NCBI RefSeq assembly: GCF_010500835.1
Contig: NZ_JAAAMJ010000002.1
Coordinates: forward strand, 124,001 to 188,000
DNA: 64,000 bases
Direction: 5' to 3'
From: Aurantimonas aggregata
GTDB lineage: Bacteria > Pseudomonadota > Alphaproteobacteria > Rhizobiales > Rhizobiaceae
In this document: positions 1-9,981 of the stretch, in pieces
Layout: the number at the start of each line of letters is the position of its first letter
Numbering within the stretch: position 1 is the stretch's first letter
Notes under the pieces: generated by a model
Seen by the model: only the letters and a program-made list of their open reading frames with translations
Database searches by the model: none
Told to the model about the DNA's origin: nothing
Program-made: the position numbers and the translations under genes

Positions 1-335
1 CCTTCCCGCAGATCCTCTACGTCGCGCCGGTGCCGCTGCTCGTCGCCTTCGCCGCCTTCAGCCTGTTCAGTTCGCTGGCACGCGGCAAGCACGTGCGGCC
101 GTTCCTGTCGGCGCTGACGATCTTCGTCCTCGCCTTCGCCGGCCTCGGCATCAATTTCTACCCGAACATCATCCCCCCGGACATCACCATCTGGGACGCG
201 GCCGCGCCGGACGCCTCGCTGATCTTCCTGTTGGTCGGCGCGTCGGTGCTGATCCCGATGATCCTGATCTACACCGGCTATGCCTATTGGGTATTCCGCG
301 GCAAGGTCGTCGAGGGCGAAGGCTACCACCATTGA
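1..335 (+). CDS. cydB: Cytochrome bd ubiquinol oxidase subunit II, C-terminal part (partial)
   Basis: The gene begins before the window and is read in frame from base 3 to a TGA at 333-335, giving about 110 residues. The segment carries three hydrophobic membrane spans and the stretch N-I-I-P-P-D-I-T-I-W-D-A-A followed by S-L-I-F-L-L-V-G, which is typical of the last periplasmic loop and last helix of CydB. CydB is the second membrane subunit of the quinol-oxidising, high oxygen-affinity terminal oxidase. The presence of a DUF2474 gene directly behind it supports the assignment. CydA would lie upstream, outside the window. Confidence 0.93.
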   Translation, partial: FPQILYVAPVPLLVAFAAFSLFSSLARGKHVRPFLSALTIFVLAFAGLGINFYPNIIPPDITIWDAAAPDASLIFLLVGASVLIPMILIYTGYAYWVFRGKVVEGEGYHH

Positions 336-472
336 CCCGGCCGGCAGGCGAGCCCGGCGACGCACCGGCCAGCCTGTGGAAGCGCCTAGGCTGGTTCGTC
401 CTGCTCTGGCTCGGCGGCATCGCCGCGGTCAGCCTGCTCGGCCTGATCATCCGCAGCGTGCTGATCGGCTGA
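332..472 (+). CDS. DUF2474 small membrane protein of the cytochrome bd operon
   Basis: A 46-residue protein with one transmembrane helix (about residues 20-42) preceded by the basic W-K-R-L-G-W-F motif that marks DUF2474. These tiny proteins are usually encoded right after cydAB and are thought to be accessory subunits of the oxidase, by analogy with CydX; that role is inferred. The start chosen is a TTG at 332 that overlaps the cydB stop (TTGA), which suits translational coupling. An in-frame ATG at 287 would place 15 extra arginine-rich residues inside cydB and is less likely. The gene ends one base before the convergent udgX stop. Confidence 0.72.
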   Translation: MTRPAGEPGDAPASLWKRLGWFVLLWLGGIAAVSLLGLIIRSVLIG

Positions 473-1945
473 TCAGGCGGCGAGCGCCAGTTCCGGCACC
501 GTCCGGCGCACCAGCGCCATGTCGGCGTTGAACGCCGCGCTCTCCCGAGCCTGCGCCGCCGCATCCGGCAGGCGCAGGATGTAAGACGGGTGGACGGTGA
601 CGAGCAGCTTCGTCTCCTCGTCGAGGTCGATCAGCTTCGAGCGCGTGTCGCGGATCGTCACGGTCCGGCCGAGCACGGCCGCCGCAGCCGTCGCCCCCAG
701 CGCCACCACCAGTTTCGGGCGGATCAGCTCGCGCTCGACGTCGAGCCACCAGCGGCACGCCTGGACCTCGCCGGCATTCGGCTTGGCGTGGATGCGCCGC
801 TTGCCGCGAGGCACGAACTTGAAATGCTTGACCGCATTGGTGACGTAGGCCCGGGTCCGGTCGATCCCCGCCGCCGCCAGCGCCTGGTCGAACACCTTGC
901 CGGCCGGGCCGATGAAGGGCTCGCCGGCGAGATCCTCCTGGTCGCCCGGCTGTTCGCCGATGAACATCACCGGCGCGTCGGCAGGACCCCGGCCGAACAC
1001 GGTCTGGGTCGCCGGCTCCCAGAGCGGGCAGGCCTTGCAGTGCTTCGCCCCGTTGCGGGCCGTTTCGAGATCCACCGGCCGCGTGCGTTCTTCCGATGCT
1101 TCAGCCGGAACCCGTCTTGCCATCCGCTCCCGCTCCACCTGGCGTTCATGTCGTAAACCCGGCAGGGTCGGTGCGGTTTCGATCATCCGCTGCGACGCAG
1201 CCTCGGCGCCCTCGATCAGCGGCCGGATCAGCGCGGTCTCGGGCATGTTGGCCCAGTATTTCTTCGGCATCTCGGCCTGCATCGCCTTCACCTTCAGCCG
1301 CGCCGGGTTGAAGATCGAGGCGTAATAGGTGAGCCACAGCGCCTCCATGTCGTCGTCCTTGGGCCGCATGTCCTTGGTGGCCCCCGGCAGGTAGGACAGG
1401 TCCGAGCCGTTCCAGTGCACCGAGCGCTCCGGCGTCAGGATCGTCCAGACCATGCCGGCGAAGCGCCGCGCGAAGAACGGCGCGGTCAGCTCGACGATGT
1501 GGTGGAAGGGCTCGAACCAGGCGACGTAGTGCCGGCCGAGTTCGGGATCCTCGATCTCGCGGAAGCGCACAAAGGCCTTCATCTTATGGCTGTCGCGGCG
1601 CACCGCCTTTTCCATCTCGCGCGCCCGGATGATGTCGGGATCGGAGGCGATCTCCAGCAGCTGCTTTTCCGTCTGCAGTCGCCAGAGCAGCCGGTAGGCG
1701 AAGACGAAGCGGTCGGTATCGGCATGGCAGACGAGCTTGGCGGCGAGCTCCGGAAACGCCTTCGGCACGGTGGGCTGCGGGGCGCCAGCGGGTGCGGGCG
1801 GAAGCGGCTCGGCGAAGAGGCCAGGCGTTTCCTCGCCGACCGTGAAGCTCATTTCTTCGGGGGGAACGCCCAGCGCCAGCGCCGTGCGGGAAGCGACGCG
1901 CCAGCCGTCGAAGTCGGCGGGGAAGGAGAGCGGGGCGGTGAACAT
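473..1945 (-). CDS. udgX: DUF4130 domain fused to UdgX uracil-DNA-binding protein
   Basis: A 490-residue two-part protein. Residues about 1-260 match the DUF4130 type (radical-SAM-linked putative DNA metabolism domain). Residues about 295-490 are a uracil-DNA glycosylase-superfamily domain of the UdgX class. Visible motifs are G-E-Q-P-G-D-Q-E-D (330-338), the R-loop K-R-R-I-H (382-386) and H-P-S-Y-I-L-R (452-458). In UdgX the histidine of K-R-R-I-H forms a covalent bond to the deoxyribose after uracil removal. Iron-sulfur ligands visible are C303, C306 and C397; the position that is Cys in family-4 enzymes (N-x-V-K-C) is His374 here, consistent with UdgX. ATG start at 1945; no strong ribosome site. 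It pairs with the radical SAM gene at 2264-3508. Confidence 0.93.
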   Translation of the reverse strand: MFTAPLSFPADFDGWRVASRTALALGVPPEEMSFTVGEETPGLFAEPLPPAPAGAPQPTVPKAFPELAAKLVCHADTDRFVFAYRLLWRLQTEKQLLEIASDPDIIRAREMEKAVRRDSHKMKAFVRFREIEDPELGRHYVAWFEPFHHIVELTAPFFARRFAGMVWTILTPERSVHWNGSDLSYLPGATKDMRPKDDDMEALWLTYYASIFNPARLKVKAMQAEMPKKYWANMPETALIRPLIEGAEAASQRMIETAPTLPGLRHERQVERERMARRVPAEASEERTRPVDLETARNGAKHCKACPLWEPATQTVFGRGPADAPVMFIGEQPGDQEDLAGEPFIGPAGKVFDQALAAAGIDRTRAYVTNAVKHFKFVPRGKRRIHAKPNAGEVQACRWWLDVERELIRPKLVVALGATAAAAVLGRTVTIRDTRSKLIDLDEETKLLVTVHPSYILRLPDAAAQARESAAFNADMALVRRTVPELALAA

Positions 1946-2054
1946 GGACGACCGATGAGGTGGGTGGAAATCTCAACTTGGCGCGGAACCGACTTGTTCC
2001 CGTTCTTGTCAAACGTCTCTGGGCTTAGCGGCTGACTGCGCCATCCCCTTTGAC

Positions 2055-2084
2055 GTCATCCTCGGGCACCGTCCCGAGGATCCA
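2055..2084 (+). repeat. Palindromic intergenic repeat, copy 1
   Basis: A 30-base element whose core is CCTCGGG, a short loop, then CCCGAGG, so each copy can itself form a hairpin. The reverse complement of the element at 2163-2192 matches it at 29 of 30 positions (the single difference is in the loop). Elements like this are common between genes in Hyphomicrobiales genomes; the family name is not assigned here. It could act as a terminator for the leftward radical SAM transcript or be a non-autonomous mobile repeat. Confidence 0.75.
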
Positions 2085-2162
2085 GTTCCAATCCCGCACG
2101 CTGCTCACGACCTGCCCGACCGGTTGTGGCCGCATTGGACAGGCCATTGCCGCGCGGAAGCA

Positions 2163-2192
2163 TGGATCCTCGGGACGGGGCCCGAGGATGAC
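2163..2192 (-). repeat. Palindromic intergenic repeat, copy 2 (inverted)
   Basis: The inverted partner of the element at 2055-2084, 78 bases further right, with 29 of 30 positions conserved after reverse complementing. Together the two copies could fold into one long stem with a loop of about 78 bases, or into two separate hairpins. No coding potential spans them. Confidence 0.75.
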
Positions 2193-2263
2193 GATCCTGT
2201 TGGACGCCGCGGCACAACGCTGACGTTGTCAAATGCAGCTGAGATGAAAGCTCAACCGTCCCC

Positions 2264-3508
2264 TCAAAACAGCTCCATCTGCGCCGGCGCTCGCAGCTTC
2301 GGCAGGAACCGCTCCCTTAACCCCGCACTGTCCGTCGCCGCGCCGGGTGTCCAGTCCAGCGCCTCGATGAACGGGCGGACCTTGGCGACCGACTGGCAGA
2401 GCCGCGCCACGTCGTCGAGCCGCAGCGTGCGGTGCCGGCGCGTCGAGAGGATCCGGTCGACCGCCCGCGTGCCCAACCCCGGCACGCGCAGCAGCGTCTC
2501 CTTGTCGGCCCGGTTGACGTCGACGGGGAAGCGCTCGCGGTGCTTGAGGGCCCAGGCGAGCTTCGGATCGATGGCAAGGTCGAGCATGCCCGCCTCGCCG
2601 CCGGCGACGATCTCGCCGCGGTCGAAGCCGTAGAAGCGCATCAGCCAGTCGGCCTGATAGAGCCGGTGCTCGCGCATCAGCGGCGGCTTGCCGAGCGGCA
2701 GCCGGCTGGAGGCGTCGGGGATCGGCGAGAAGGCGGAGTAATAGACCCGCTTCAGCCGGTAGTTGCCGTAGAGGTTTTCGGAACGGGCGAGGACGCGGTC
2801 GTCGTCCGAGCCGTCGGCGCCGACGATCATCTGCGTCGACTGGCCGCCCGGCGAGAAGCGCGCCGGCTTCGCCCGGTCGCGCTTCTCGCCTCTGTGCTCC
2901 TCGATCTTGGCGCGCAGATGCCCCATGGCGCGGCGGATGTCGCGCGGCTTCTTCTCCGGCGCGAAGGCCTCCAGCGTCGCGTCGGTCGGCAGTTCGATAT
3001 TGATCGACAGGCGGTCGGCGAAGAGCCCGGCCGCCTCGATCAGCGCCGGCGACGCATCGGGGATCGTCTTCAGGTGGATATAGCCGGCGAAGTTCTCCTC
3101 CAGCCGCAGCTTGCGGGCGATCCGCACCATCTCCTCCATCGTGTAGTCGGAGCTGCGGATGATGCCGGAAGAGAGGAACAGGCCCTCGATATAGTTGCGC
3201 CGGTAGAACGACATCGTCAGCTGCACGACCTCCTCGACCGTGAAGCGGGCGCGCGGGACGTTGGACGACGACCGATTGACGCAATAGGCGCAGTCATAGA
3301 CGCAGAAATTGGTCATCAGGATCTTGAGCAGCGAGATACACCGCCCGTCCGGCGCGTAGGCATGGCAGATGCCGGAGCCTTCGGTCGAGCCGATGCCCTT
3401 CGACTTCGCCGAGTCGCGGCGGGTCGAGCCGCTGGAAGCGCAGGAAGCGTCGTATTTGGCGGCGTCCGAGAGGATCGCGAGCTTGTCGATGAGGGTGGTT
3501 TTGGCCAT
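2264..3508 (-). CDS. Putative DNA modification/repair radical SAM protein linked to UdgX
   Basis: A 414-residue radical SAM enzyme. The cluster motif C-V-Y-D-C-A-Y-C is at residues 69-76 in the C-x3-C-x2-C form, and a helix-hairpin-helix DNA-binding segment with V-P-G-L-G lies at about 329-360. Family members start near K-L-A-I-L-S-D-A-A-K-Y-D-A-S-C, so the ATG at 3508 is chosen over the longer frame from 3574. The family is known for its genomic link to DUF4130/UdgX genes; its reaction is unknown, and a role in DNA repair or base modification is inferred. The extreme C-terminus is Q-M-E-L-F, which resembles the pentapeptide that binds the DNA polymerase sliding clamp. It lies upstream of udgX on the same strand. 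Confidence 0.88.
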   Translation of the reverse strand: MAKTTLIDKLAILSDAAKYDASCASSGSTRRDSAKSKGIGSTEGSGICHAYAPDGRCISLLKILMTNFCVYDCAYCVNRSSSNVPRARFTVEEVVQLTMSFYRRNYIEGLFLSSGIIRSSDYTMEEMVRIARKLRLEENFAGYIHLKTIPDASPALIEAAGLFADRLSINIELPTDATLEAFAPEKKPRDIRRAMGHLRAKIEEHRGEKRDRAKPARFSPGGQSTQMIVGADGSDDDRVLARSENLYGNYRLKRVYYSAFSPIPDASSRLPLGKPPLMREHRLYQADWLMRFYGFDRGEIVAGGEAGMLDLAIDPKLAWALKHRERFPVDVNRADKETLLRVPGLGTRAVDRILSTRRHRTLRLDDVARLCQSVAKVRPFIEALDWTPGAATDSAGLRERFLPKLRAPAQMELF

Positions 3509-3641
3509 CAGGCCAACATACCGTTCCTGAAATGTTCCGCCACCGACGATCGCTTGATGCGTCAAATGGCGCACCGGGCGCTGGCCGCTGCGGGGCCTGA
3601 TGCACCCGCCCGACAGTCAGTCAGTCGAGCCAGGGAATGCC

Positions 3642-3670
3642 CGGCGCGCGCCTGAAAAGGACGCGCGCCG
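3642..3670 (-). terminator. Hairpin behind the cox operon
   Basis: A perfect 9-base-pair GC stem (3642-3650 with 3662-3670) and an 11-base loop, 10 bases beyond the coxM stop in the direction of transcription. There is no run of T after it, so it would be a weak intrinsic terminator or an mRNA 3' end stabiliser. Confidence 0.4.
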
Positions 3671-3680
3671 CAGAACTTTG

Positions 3681-4487
3681 TCAGTGTGCGGCAGCCTTGG
3701 CAACGGCCCGCTTGGTGACGACCTTCACGAGGTTGGCGCGGTAGGCCGACGTGCCGTGCATGTCGGACATCATCATGCCCTCGTCGGCGGCAAGATCCGC
3801 CACCGCGGAACCGTCGAAGTTCGACGACAGCGCCTGCTCCGCCGCCTCCCAGCGGAAGGCGCCGTTCGAGCCGGCGCCGGTCACGCCGACCTTCACGTCC
3901 GTTCCGCGCTGGGCGACGAACACGCCGCACATGGCGTAGCGCGAGGCGGGGTTGCGGAACTTCTCGTAGCCGCAGCGGTCCGGCGCCTCGAACGAGGCGG
4001 CGGTGACAATCTCGTCTTCCTCGAGCGCCGTCTCGAACAGGCCGAGGAAGAAGTCGGCTGCCGGAATGTCCCGGCGGTTGGTGTGGATCGTCGCGCCGAG
4101 CGCCAGCATCGCCGCCGGGTAGTCGGCGGCTGGATCGTTGTTGGCGATCGAGCCGCCGAGCGTTCCGAGATGGCGCACAGCCGGATCGCCGATCAGGCCG
4201 GCCAGCTCGCTGAAGCCCGGACAGACGCCGGCGATGCCTTCATGCTGCGCGACCTCCGCATGGGTGGTGCCGCCACCGATGCGGATCGAGCGACCATTGA
4301 CCTCGATCCCCTTGAGCTCCGGCACGTGGCGCAGATCGACCAGTGCGGATGGCGCGGCGAGGCGCTGCTTCATGGTGGGGATCAGCGTCTGGCCACCGGA
4401 CATGTACTTGCCCTCGCCGCCGCTCTCGCCGATGAGCGCGACGGCGGATTCCAGCGAGGTCGGGCGGTGATAGACTGTCTCGTACAT
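3681..4487 (-). CDS. coxM: CO dehydrogenase-type medium subunit, FAD-binding
   Basis: A 268-residue flavoprotein subunit of a molybdenum hydroxylase. The two FAD-binding motifs are visible: the glycine-rich G-G-Q-T-L-I-P at residues 31-37 and T-L-G-G-S at 109-113, followed by N-N-D-P-A-A-D-Y-P-A-A. It passes electrons from the iron-sulfur subunit to the membrane quinone pool. It is the last gene of the leftward S-L-M set, 116 bases after coxL. The gene order S-L-M rather than M-S-L, together with the CoxL motif, places the cluster in the form II group, for which CO as the natural substrate is not established. Confidence 0.9.
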   Translation of the reverse strand: MYETVYHRPTSLESAVALIGESGGEGKYMSGGQTLIPTMKQRLAAPSALVDLRHVPELKGIEVNGRSIRIGGGTTHAEVAQHEGIAGVCPGFSELAGLIGDPAVRHLGTLGGSIANNDPAADYPAAMLALGATIHTNRRDIPAADFFLGLFETALEEDEIVTAASFEAPDRCGYEKFRNPASRYAMCGVFVAQRGTDVKVGVTGAGSNGAFRWEAAEQALSSNFDGSAVADLAADEGMMMSDMHGTSAYRANLVKVVTKRAVAKAAAH

Positions 4488-4603
4488 GGGTCTGCTCCGT
4501 ACGGCGCCGGGTCGGCCAGAAGGCCGACCGCGCGGCGCGAGGTTGAAGGCGTCAGGGCGGCAAAGCCCCCCGGCGACACCGCGCCGCCGGGAAATCTCGT
4601 TGT

Positions 4604-6949
<2,346 letters not shown>

Positions 6950-7042
6950 TCCGAAACCTCCCAGTGTTCGAAAACCGGCCAGGAACCGCCTCCTCCGGCG
7001 GTCCGGCCGCTCGTGATCGCTATGCCATGCCGCGCGGCCTGC

Positions 7043-7531
7043 CTATTCGGCGGCCAGGCGCTGCGGCTCGCCGGCGCCGGCGGCGGCCAGGATCGCCTTG
7101 ACGATATTGTGGTAACCCGTGCAGCGGCAGATATTGCCGTCGAGTTCCTCGCGGACCGTATGCTCGTCGAGGTCGCTGCCGTGCCGGCCGATGATGTCCA
7201 CCGCCGTCATGATCATCCCCGGCGTGCAGAAGCCGCACTGCAGGCCGTGATGCTCGCGGAACGCCGCCTGCACCGGGTGCAGCTCGGCACCGTTCGCCAG
7301 TCCTTCGATGGTGGTGACGGCGGAGCCCGACGCCTGGACTGCCAGCATGGTGCAGGACTTCACCGCCTTGCCGTCGACATGCACGACGCAGGCGCCGCAC
7401 TGCGAGGTGTCGCAGCCGACATGCGTGCCGGTCAGTCCGAGGTTCTCCCGCAGATACTGGACGAGAAGCGTGCGGTCTTCGACCGTCCCCGTCATCTCCC
7501 GTCCGTTCACGGTCATCGTCACTTCGCTCAT
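7043..7531 (-). CDS. coxS: CO dehydrogenase-type small subunit, two [2Fe-2S] clusters
   Basis: A 162-residue iron-sulfur subunit. The plant-ferredoxin-like cluster ligands are C40, C45, C48 and C60; the second, helical-domain cluster ligands are C99, C102, C135 and C137 (G-F-C-T-P-G and I-C-R-C-T-G). It shuttles electrons from the molybdenum centre in CoxL to FAD in CoxM. It is the first gene of the leftward operon and stops 93 bases before coxL. No maturation genes (coxD, coxE, coxF, coxG) follow in this window, so they must be elsewhere if needed. Confidence 0.92.
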   Translation of the reverse strand: MSEVTMTVNGREMTGTVEDRTLLVQYLRENLGLTGTHVGCDTSQCGACVVHVDGKAVKSCTMLAVQASGSAVTTIEGLANGAELHPVQAAFREHHGLQCGFCTPGMIMTAVDIIGRHGSDLDEHTVREELDGNICRCTGYHNIVKAILAAAGAGEPQRLAAE

Positions 7532-8025
7532 AGGACCCTCCCCGGAACCGACTGCCCGTCCGTGTCGTGCGACACGCCAGGCCGGTTGCTTTGCGTGGCG
7601 CGCCTTCGGCGGCGCGCTCTGGTGGCGACAGTGCCCTCTCTCCGGGACGGCTTCAAGCGCTTTTCAGAACCATTCCATTCAGCCGCACCCGGCGCATTGG
7701 GGGAGCCTCCAAAGGAGGGCGAACGACGCGGTGAGCTTGCAACAGCGCTCGGCAGGCGGGCGCGACGAGATGTCTCGGCGGCCCTGCCCTACCCTGCGGA
7801 AGCTGTGACCGTTGCGGCACAAGCAGCCAGCGGAATCACTTCCGCACGGGGTGGAGACGACATCGAGTAACGGCTTGTAGTTGTTATTTCACGATTTCCC
7901 GCCATGCTAGGAAACGCAGGGGGAGAATTTCGACCGCACGAACGACGTCGCCAGCGCGACAGCGCGGCGGTGGGTGTCGGTTGCGCCCCCCACAGCGAGT
8001 TCGAGCGGCAGCGGGAAGCGAATTA
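7532..8025. other. Divergent intergenic region between coxS and tamA
   Basis: 494 bases between two divergent genes, so promoters for both operons should lie here. No gene with plausible composition was seen. A 7-base-pair GC stem with a 6-base loop lies at 7598-7617, in the likely 5' leader of coxS. An AT-richer stretch at about 7868-7912 is the best place for the tamA promoter, but I could not fit -35 and -10 boxes with confidence. Confidence 0.5.
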
Positions 8026-9981
8026 TTGCATTATAGGGTCAACTCCTGCGCGAAGCTGGTGATACTGGCGGCCGGCTCGTGTCTCGTGGCCGCCAGCCCC
8101 CGCTCGGCTGCCGCCTTCGAGATCTTCGGCTTCCGCTTCTTCGAGGACGAGGCGCCGGACGCCGACATCATCGACCCGATCCGCTACTCGGTGAGCCTGA
8201 CCGTGGCCCCGGCGCCAGGCGACGACGGCTCGATCGAATCCAGCATTCGGGACGCATCGACGCTGATCTCCGGCGAGGAGGAAGCAGTATCCGGCTCGCT
8301 GGGTCTTTTGTCCCGGGCCCGCAACGACCGCCGCCGGCTCGTCGCAGCGCTGTTCGAGAACGCCCGCTATGACGGGCTCGTCGACATCTTCATCGAAGGC
8401 CGCAACATCGTCGACCTTCAGCCGGATGCCGAGTTCGACACATCGCGCCCCGTCCCGGTGTCGATCCGGGTGCGCCCCGGCCCGCTCTATACGCTGGGGC
8501 GCGTCTCGATCTCTACACAGGGGATCCCGATCGATCCGGCGCGCTACGACCTGACGCCCGGCGCCTCCGCCGGCTCCGCCGACGTGCTCGCGGGCGAGGC
8601 GCGGCTTTTCCGCGAATTGCGCGAGCAGGGACGCCCCTTCGTCGCCGTCACCGATCGCGACATCATCGCCGATGCCGCCACCGACCGGCTGGAATACGAC
8701 GTGGATCTCGCGCCGGGAAACCCCGTCCCGTTCGGGCAGACCTACGTCGAAGGGGCGAAGGACGTCGATCCGGGATTCATTGCCTACATGGCGGGCGTCA
8801 AGGCGGACGAGGTGTTCTCGCCCGAGGAGCTTTCCGAAGCCCGCGACCGGCTGCTGAAGCTCGACGTCTTTTCAAGCGTCACCGTCAGGGAGGCGAAGGC
8901 GCAGGCGGCGGACGGCTCGCTGCCGGTGCAGATCGAGGTCGGCGAACGCAAGTTCGGCTTCTACGGCGTGGGCGCCACCTATTCCAACACCGCCGGCGCC
9001 GGGGCTTCCGGCTATGTCGGCCACCGCAACCTGTTCGGCCGGGCCGAATCGATCCGGCTGGACGCATCGATCTCGCGCCTCGGCGCCACCGCCCTGTCCG
9101 ACGAGGCACGTGAGACCGACGGTGCCGACTATGCCGCCTCGCTGGTCTTCAAGAAGCCGGGCGTGCTGGGTCCCAACTCGGTCTATATCGGCTCGCTGGA
9201 AGCCAAGAGCGAGCAGCCGCTAGCCTACGACCGCGTCAGCTATGCCGCGACCAGCGGCGTCGAGTACGAGATTGACCCGAACCAGACGGTTTCGGTGATC
9301 CTGCGCGGCGAATACGAGGAAATCACCGATTATCTCGGCACGCAGGACTATCTGCTGGCATCGCTGCCGATCACCTACACGTTCGACAACCGCGACAACG
9401 AGCTGAATCCGACCGAGGGCTTCTACGCCCAGGCCCTGGTCGAGCCGACCTACGGCTTCAACACCGAGACTCCCTTTGCCAAGACGCGGCTGGACGGGCG
9501 CAGCTATCTGTCGCTCTCCGACAGCGACCGCTTCATCCTCGCCGGCCGCGTCGGCTACGGCACGATCTTCGGCGCCGATCTCCAGGACATCCCGAACGAC
9601 CGGCGCTTCTTCGCCGGCGGCGGCGGTTCGGTGCGCGGCTACGAGTTCCAGTCGGTCGGACCGTATTATCCGTCCTTCGCGCCGCCGGGCTTCAACGAGG
9701 TCTTCACCGACACCCCGACCGGCGGACTGTCGCTGTTCGAGGCCTCGGCGGAAGCGCGGATCGGCGTGACCGAAAACATCCAGATCGTGCCGTTCGTCGA
9801 TGTCGGAACGGTCGGCGACGACTTCGTCCCCGACTTCTCCGAGTTCAAGATCGGCGCCGGCGTCGGCGCCCGCTACCTGACCAGCTTCGGGCCAATCCGG
9901 CTTGACGTCGCCATCCCGCTCGATCCCGGCCCGCGCGATGCGAGCTACCAGATCTATGCCGGCATCGGGCAAGCCTTCTGA
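8026..9981 (+). CDS. tamA: Omp85-family outer membrane protein, TamA
   Basis: About 651 residues: a signal peptide with cleavage after A-A-A (near residue 30), POTRA-like repeats in the first half and a C-terminal 16-strand barrel. The conserved barrel-loop motif V-R-G-Y is at about residues 536-539, within G-G-G-G-S-V-R-G-Y. TamA and TamB together move lipids and/or assist outer-membrane protein assembly between the two membranes. The start is uncertain because no ATG fits: TTG at 8026 has GGGAAG seven bases upstream and gives a proper signal peptide, while TTG at 7981 would add 15 residues without one. It overlaps tamB by one base (TGATG), so the two are co-translated. Confidence 0.88.
   Translation: MHYRVNSCAKLVILAAGSCLVAASPRSAAAFEIFGFRFFEDEAPDADIIDPIRYSVSLTVAPAPGDDGSIESSIRDASTLISGEEEAVSGSLGLLSRARNDRRRLVAALFENARYDGLVDIFIEGRNIVDLQPDAEFDTSRPVPVSIRVRPGPLYTLGRVSISTQGIPIDPARYDLTPGASAGSADVLAGEARLFRELREQGRPFVAVTDRDIIADAATDRLEYDVDLAPGNPVPFGQTYVEGAKDVDPGFIAYMAGVKADEVFSPEELSEARDRLLKLDVFSSVTVREAKAQAADGSLPVQIEVGERKFGFYGVGATYSNTAGAGASGYVGHRNLFGRAESIRLDASISRLGATALSDEARETDGADYAASLVFKKPGVLGPNSVYIGSLEAKSEQPLAYDRVSYAATSGVEYEIDPNQTVSVILRGEYEEITDYLGTQDYLLASLPITYTFDNRDNELNPTEGFYAQALVEPTYGFNTETPFAKTRLDGRSYLSLSDSDRFILAGRVGYGTIFGADLQDIPNDRRFFAGGGGSVRGYEFQSVGPYYPSFAPPGFNEVFTDTPTGGLSLFEASAEARIGVTENIQIVPFVDVGTVGDDFVPDFSEFKIGAGVGARYLTSFGPIRLDVAIPLDPGPRDASYQIYAGIGQAF

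Larger units (their letters stand above)
1946..2263. other. Intergenic region between udgX and the radical SAM gene
   Basis: 318 bases with no credible gene. It holds two copies of a palindromic repeat in opposite orientation (listed separately at 2055-2084 and 2163-2192). A short inverted repeat GGAAC-N6-GTTCC lies at 1985-2000, and the minus strand has TTGACA at 2012-2007, but no acceptable -10 follows at the right distance, so I do not call a promoter. No alphaproteobacterial SOS box (GTTC-N7-GTTC) was found. Confidence 0.6.

Noticed and set aside
1985..2012. GGAAC-N6-GTTCC and a TTGACA near udgX, considered as an SOS box or promoter
   Set aside because: The alphaproteobacterial LexA site is a direct repeat GTTC-N7-GTTC, which is absent, and no -10 box fits behind the TTGACA.
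7541..7570. GGAAC with CGTG 17 bases later, considered as a second EcfG promoter
   Set aside because: The -10 part is not CGTT and it would point into tamA's distant leader rather than a stress gene.
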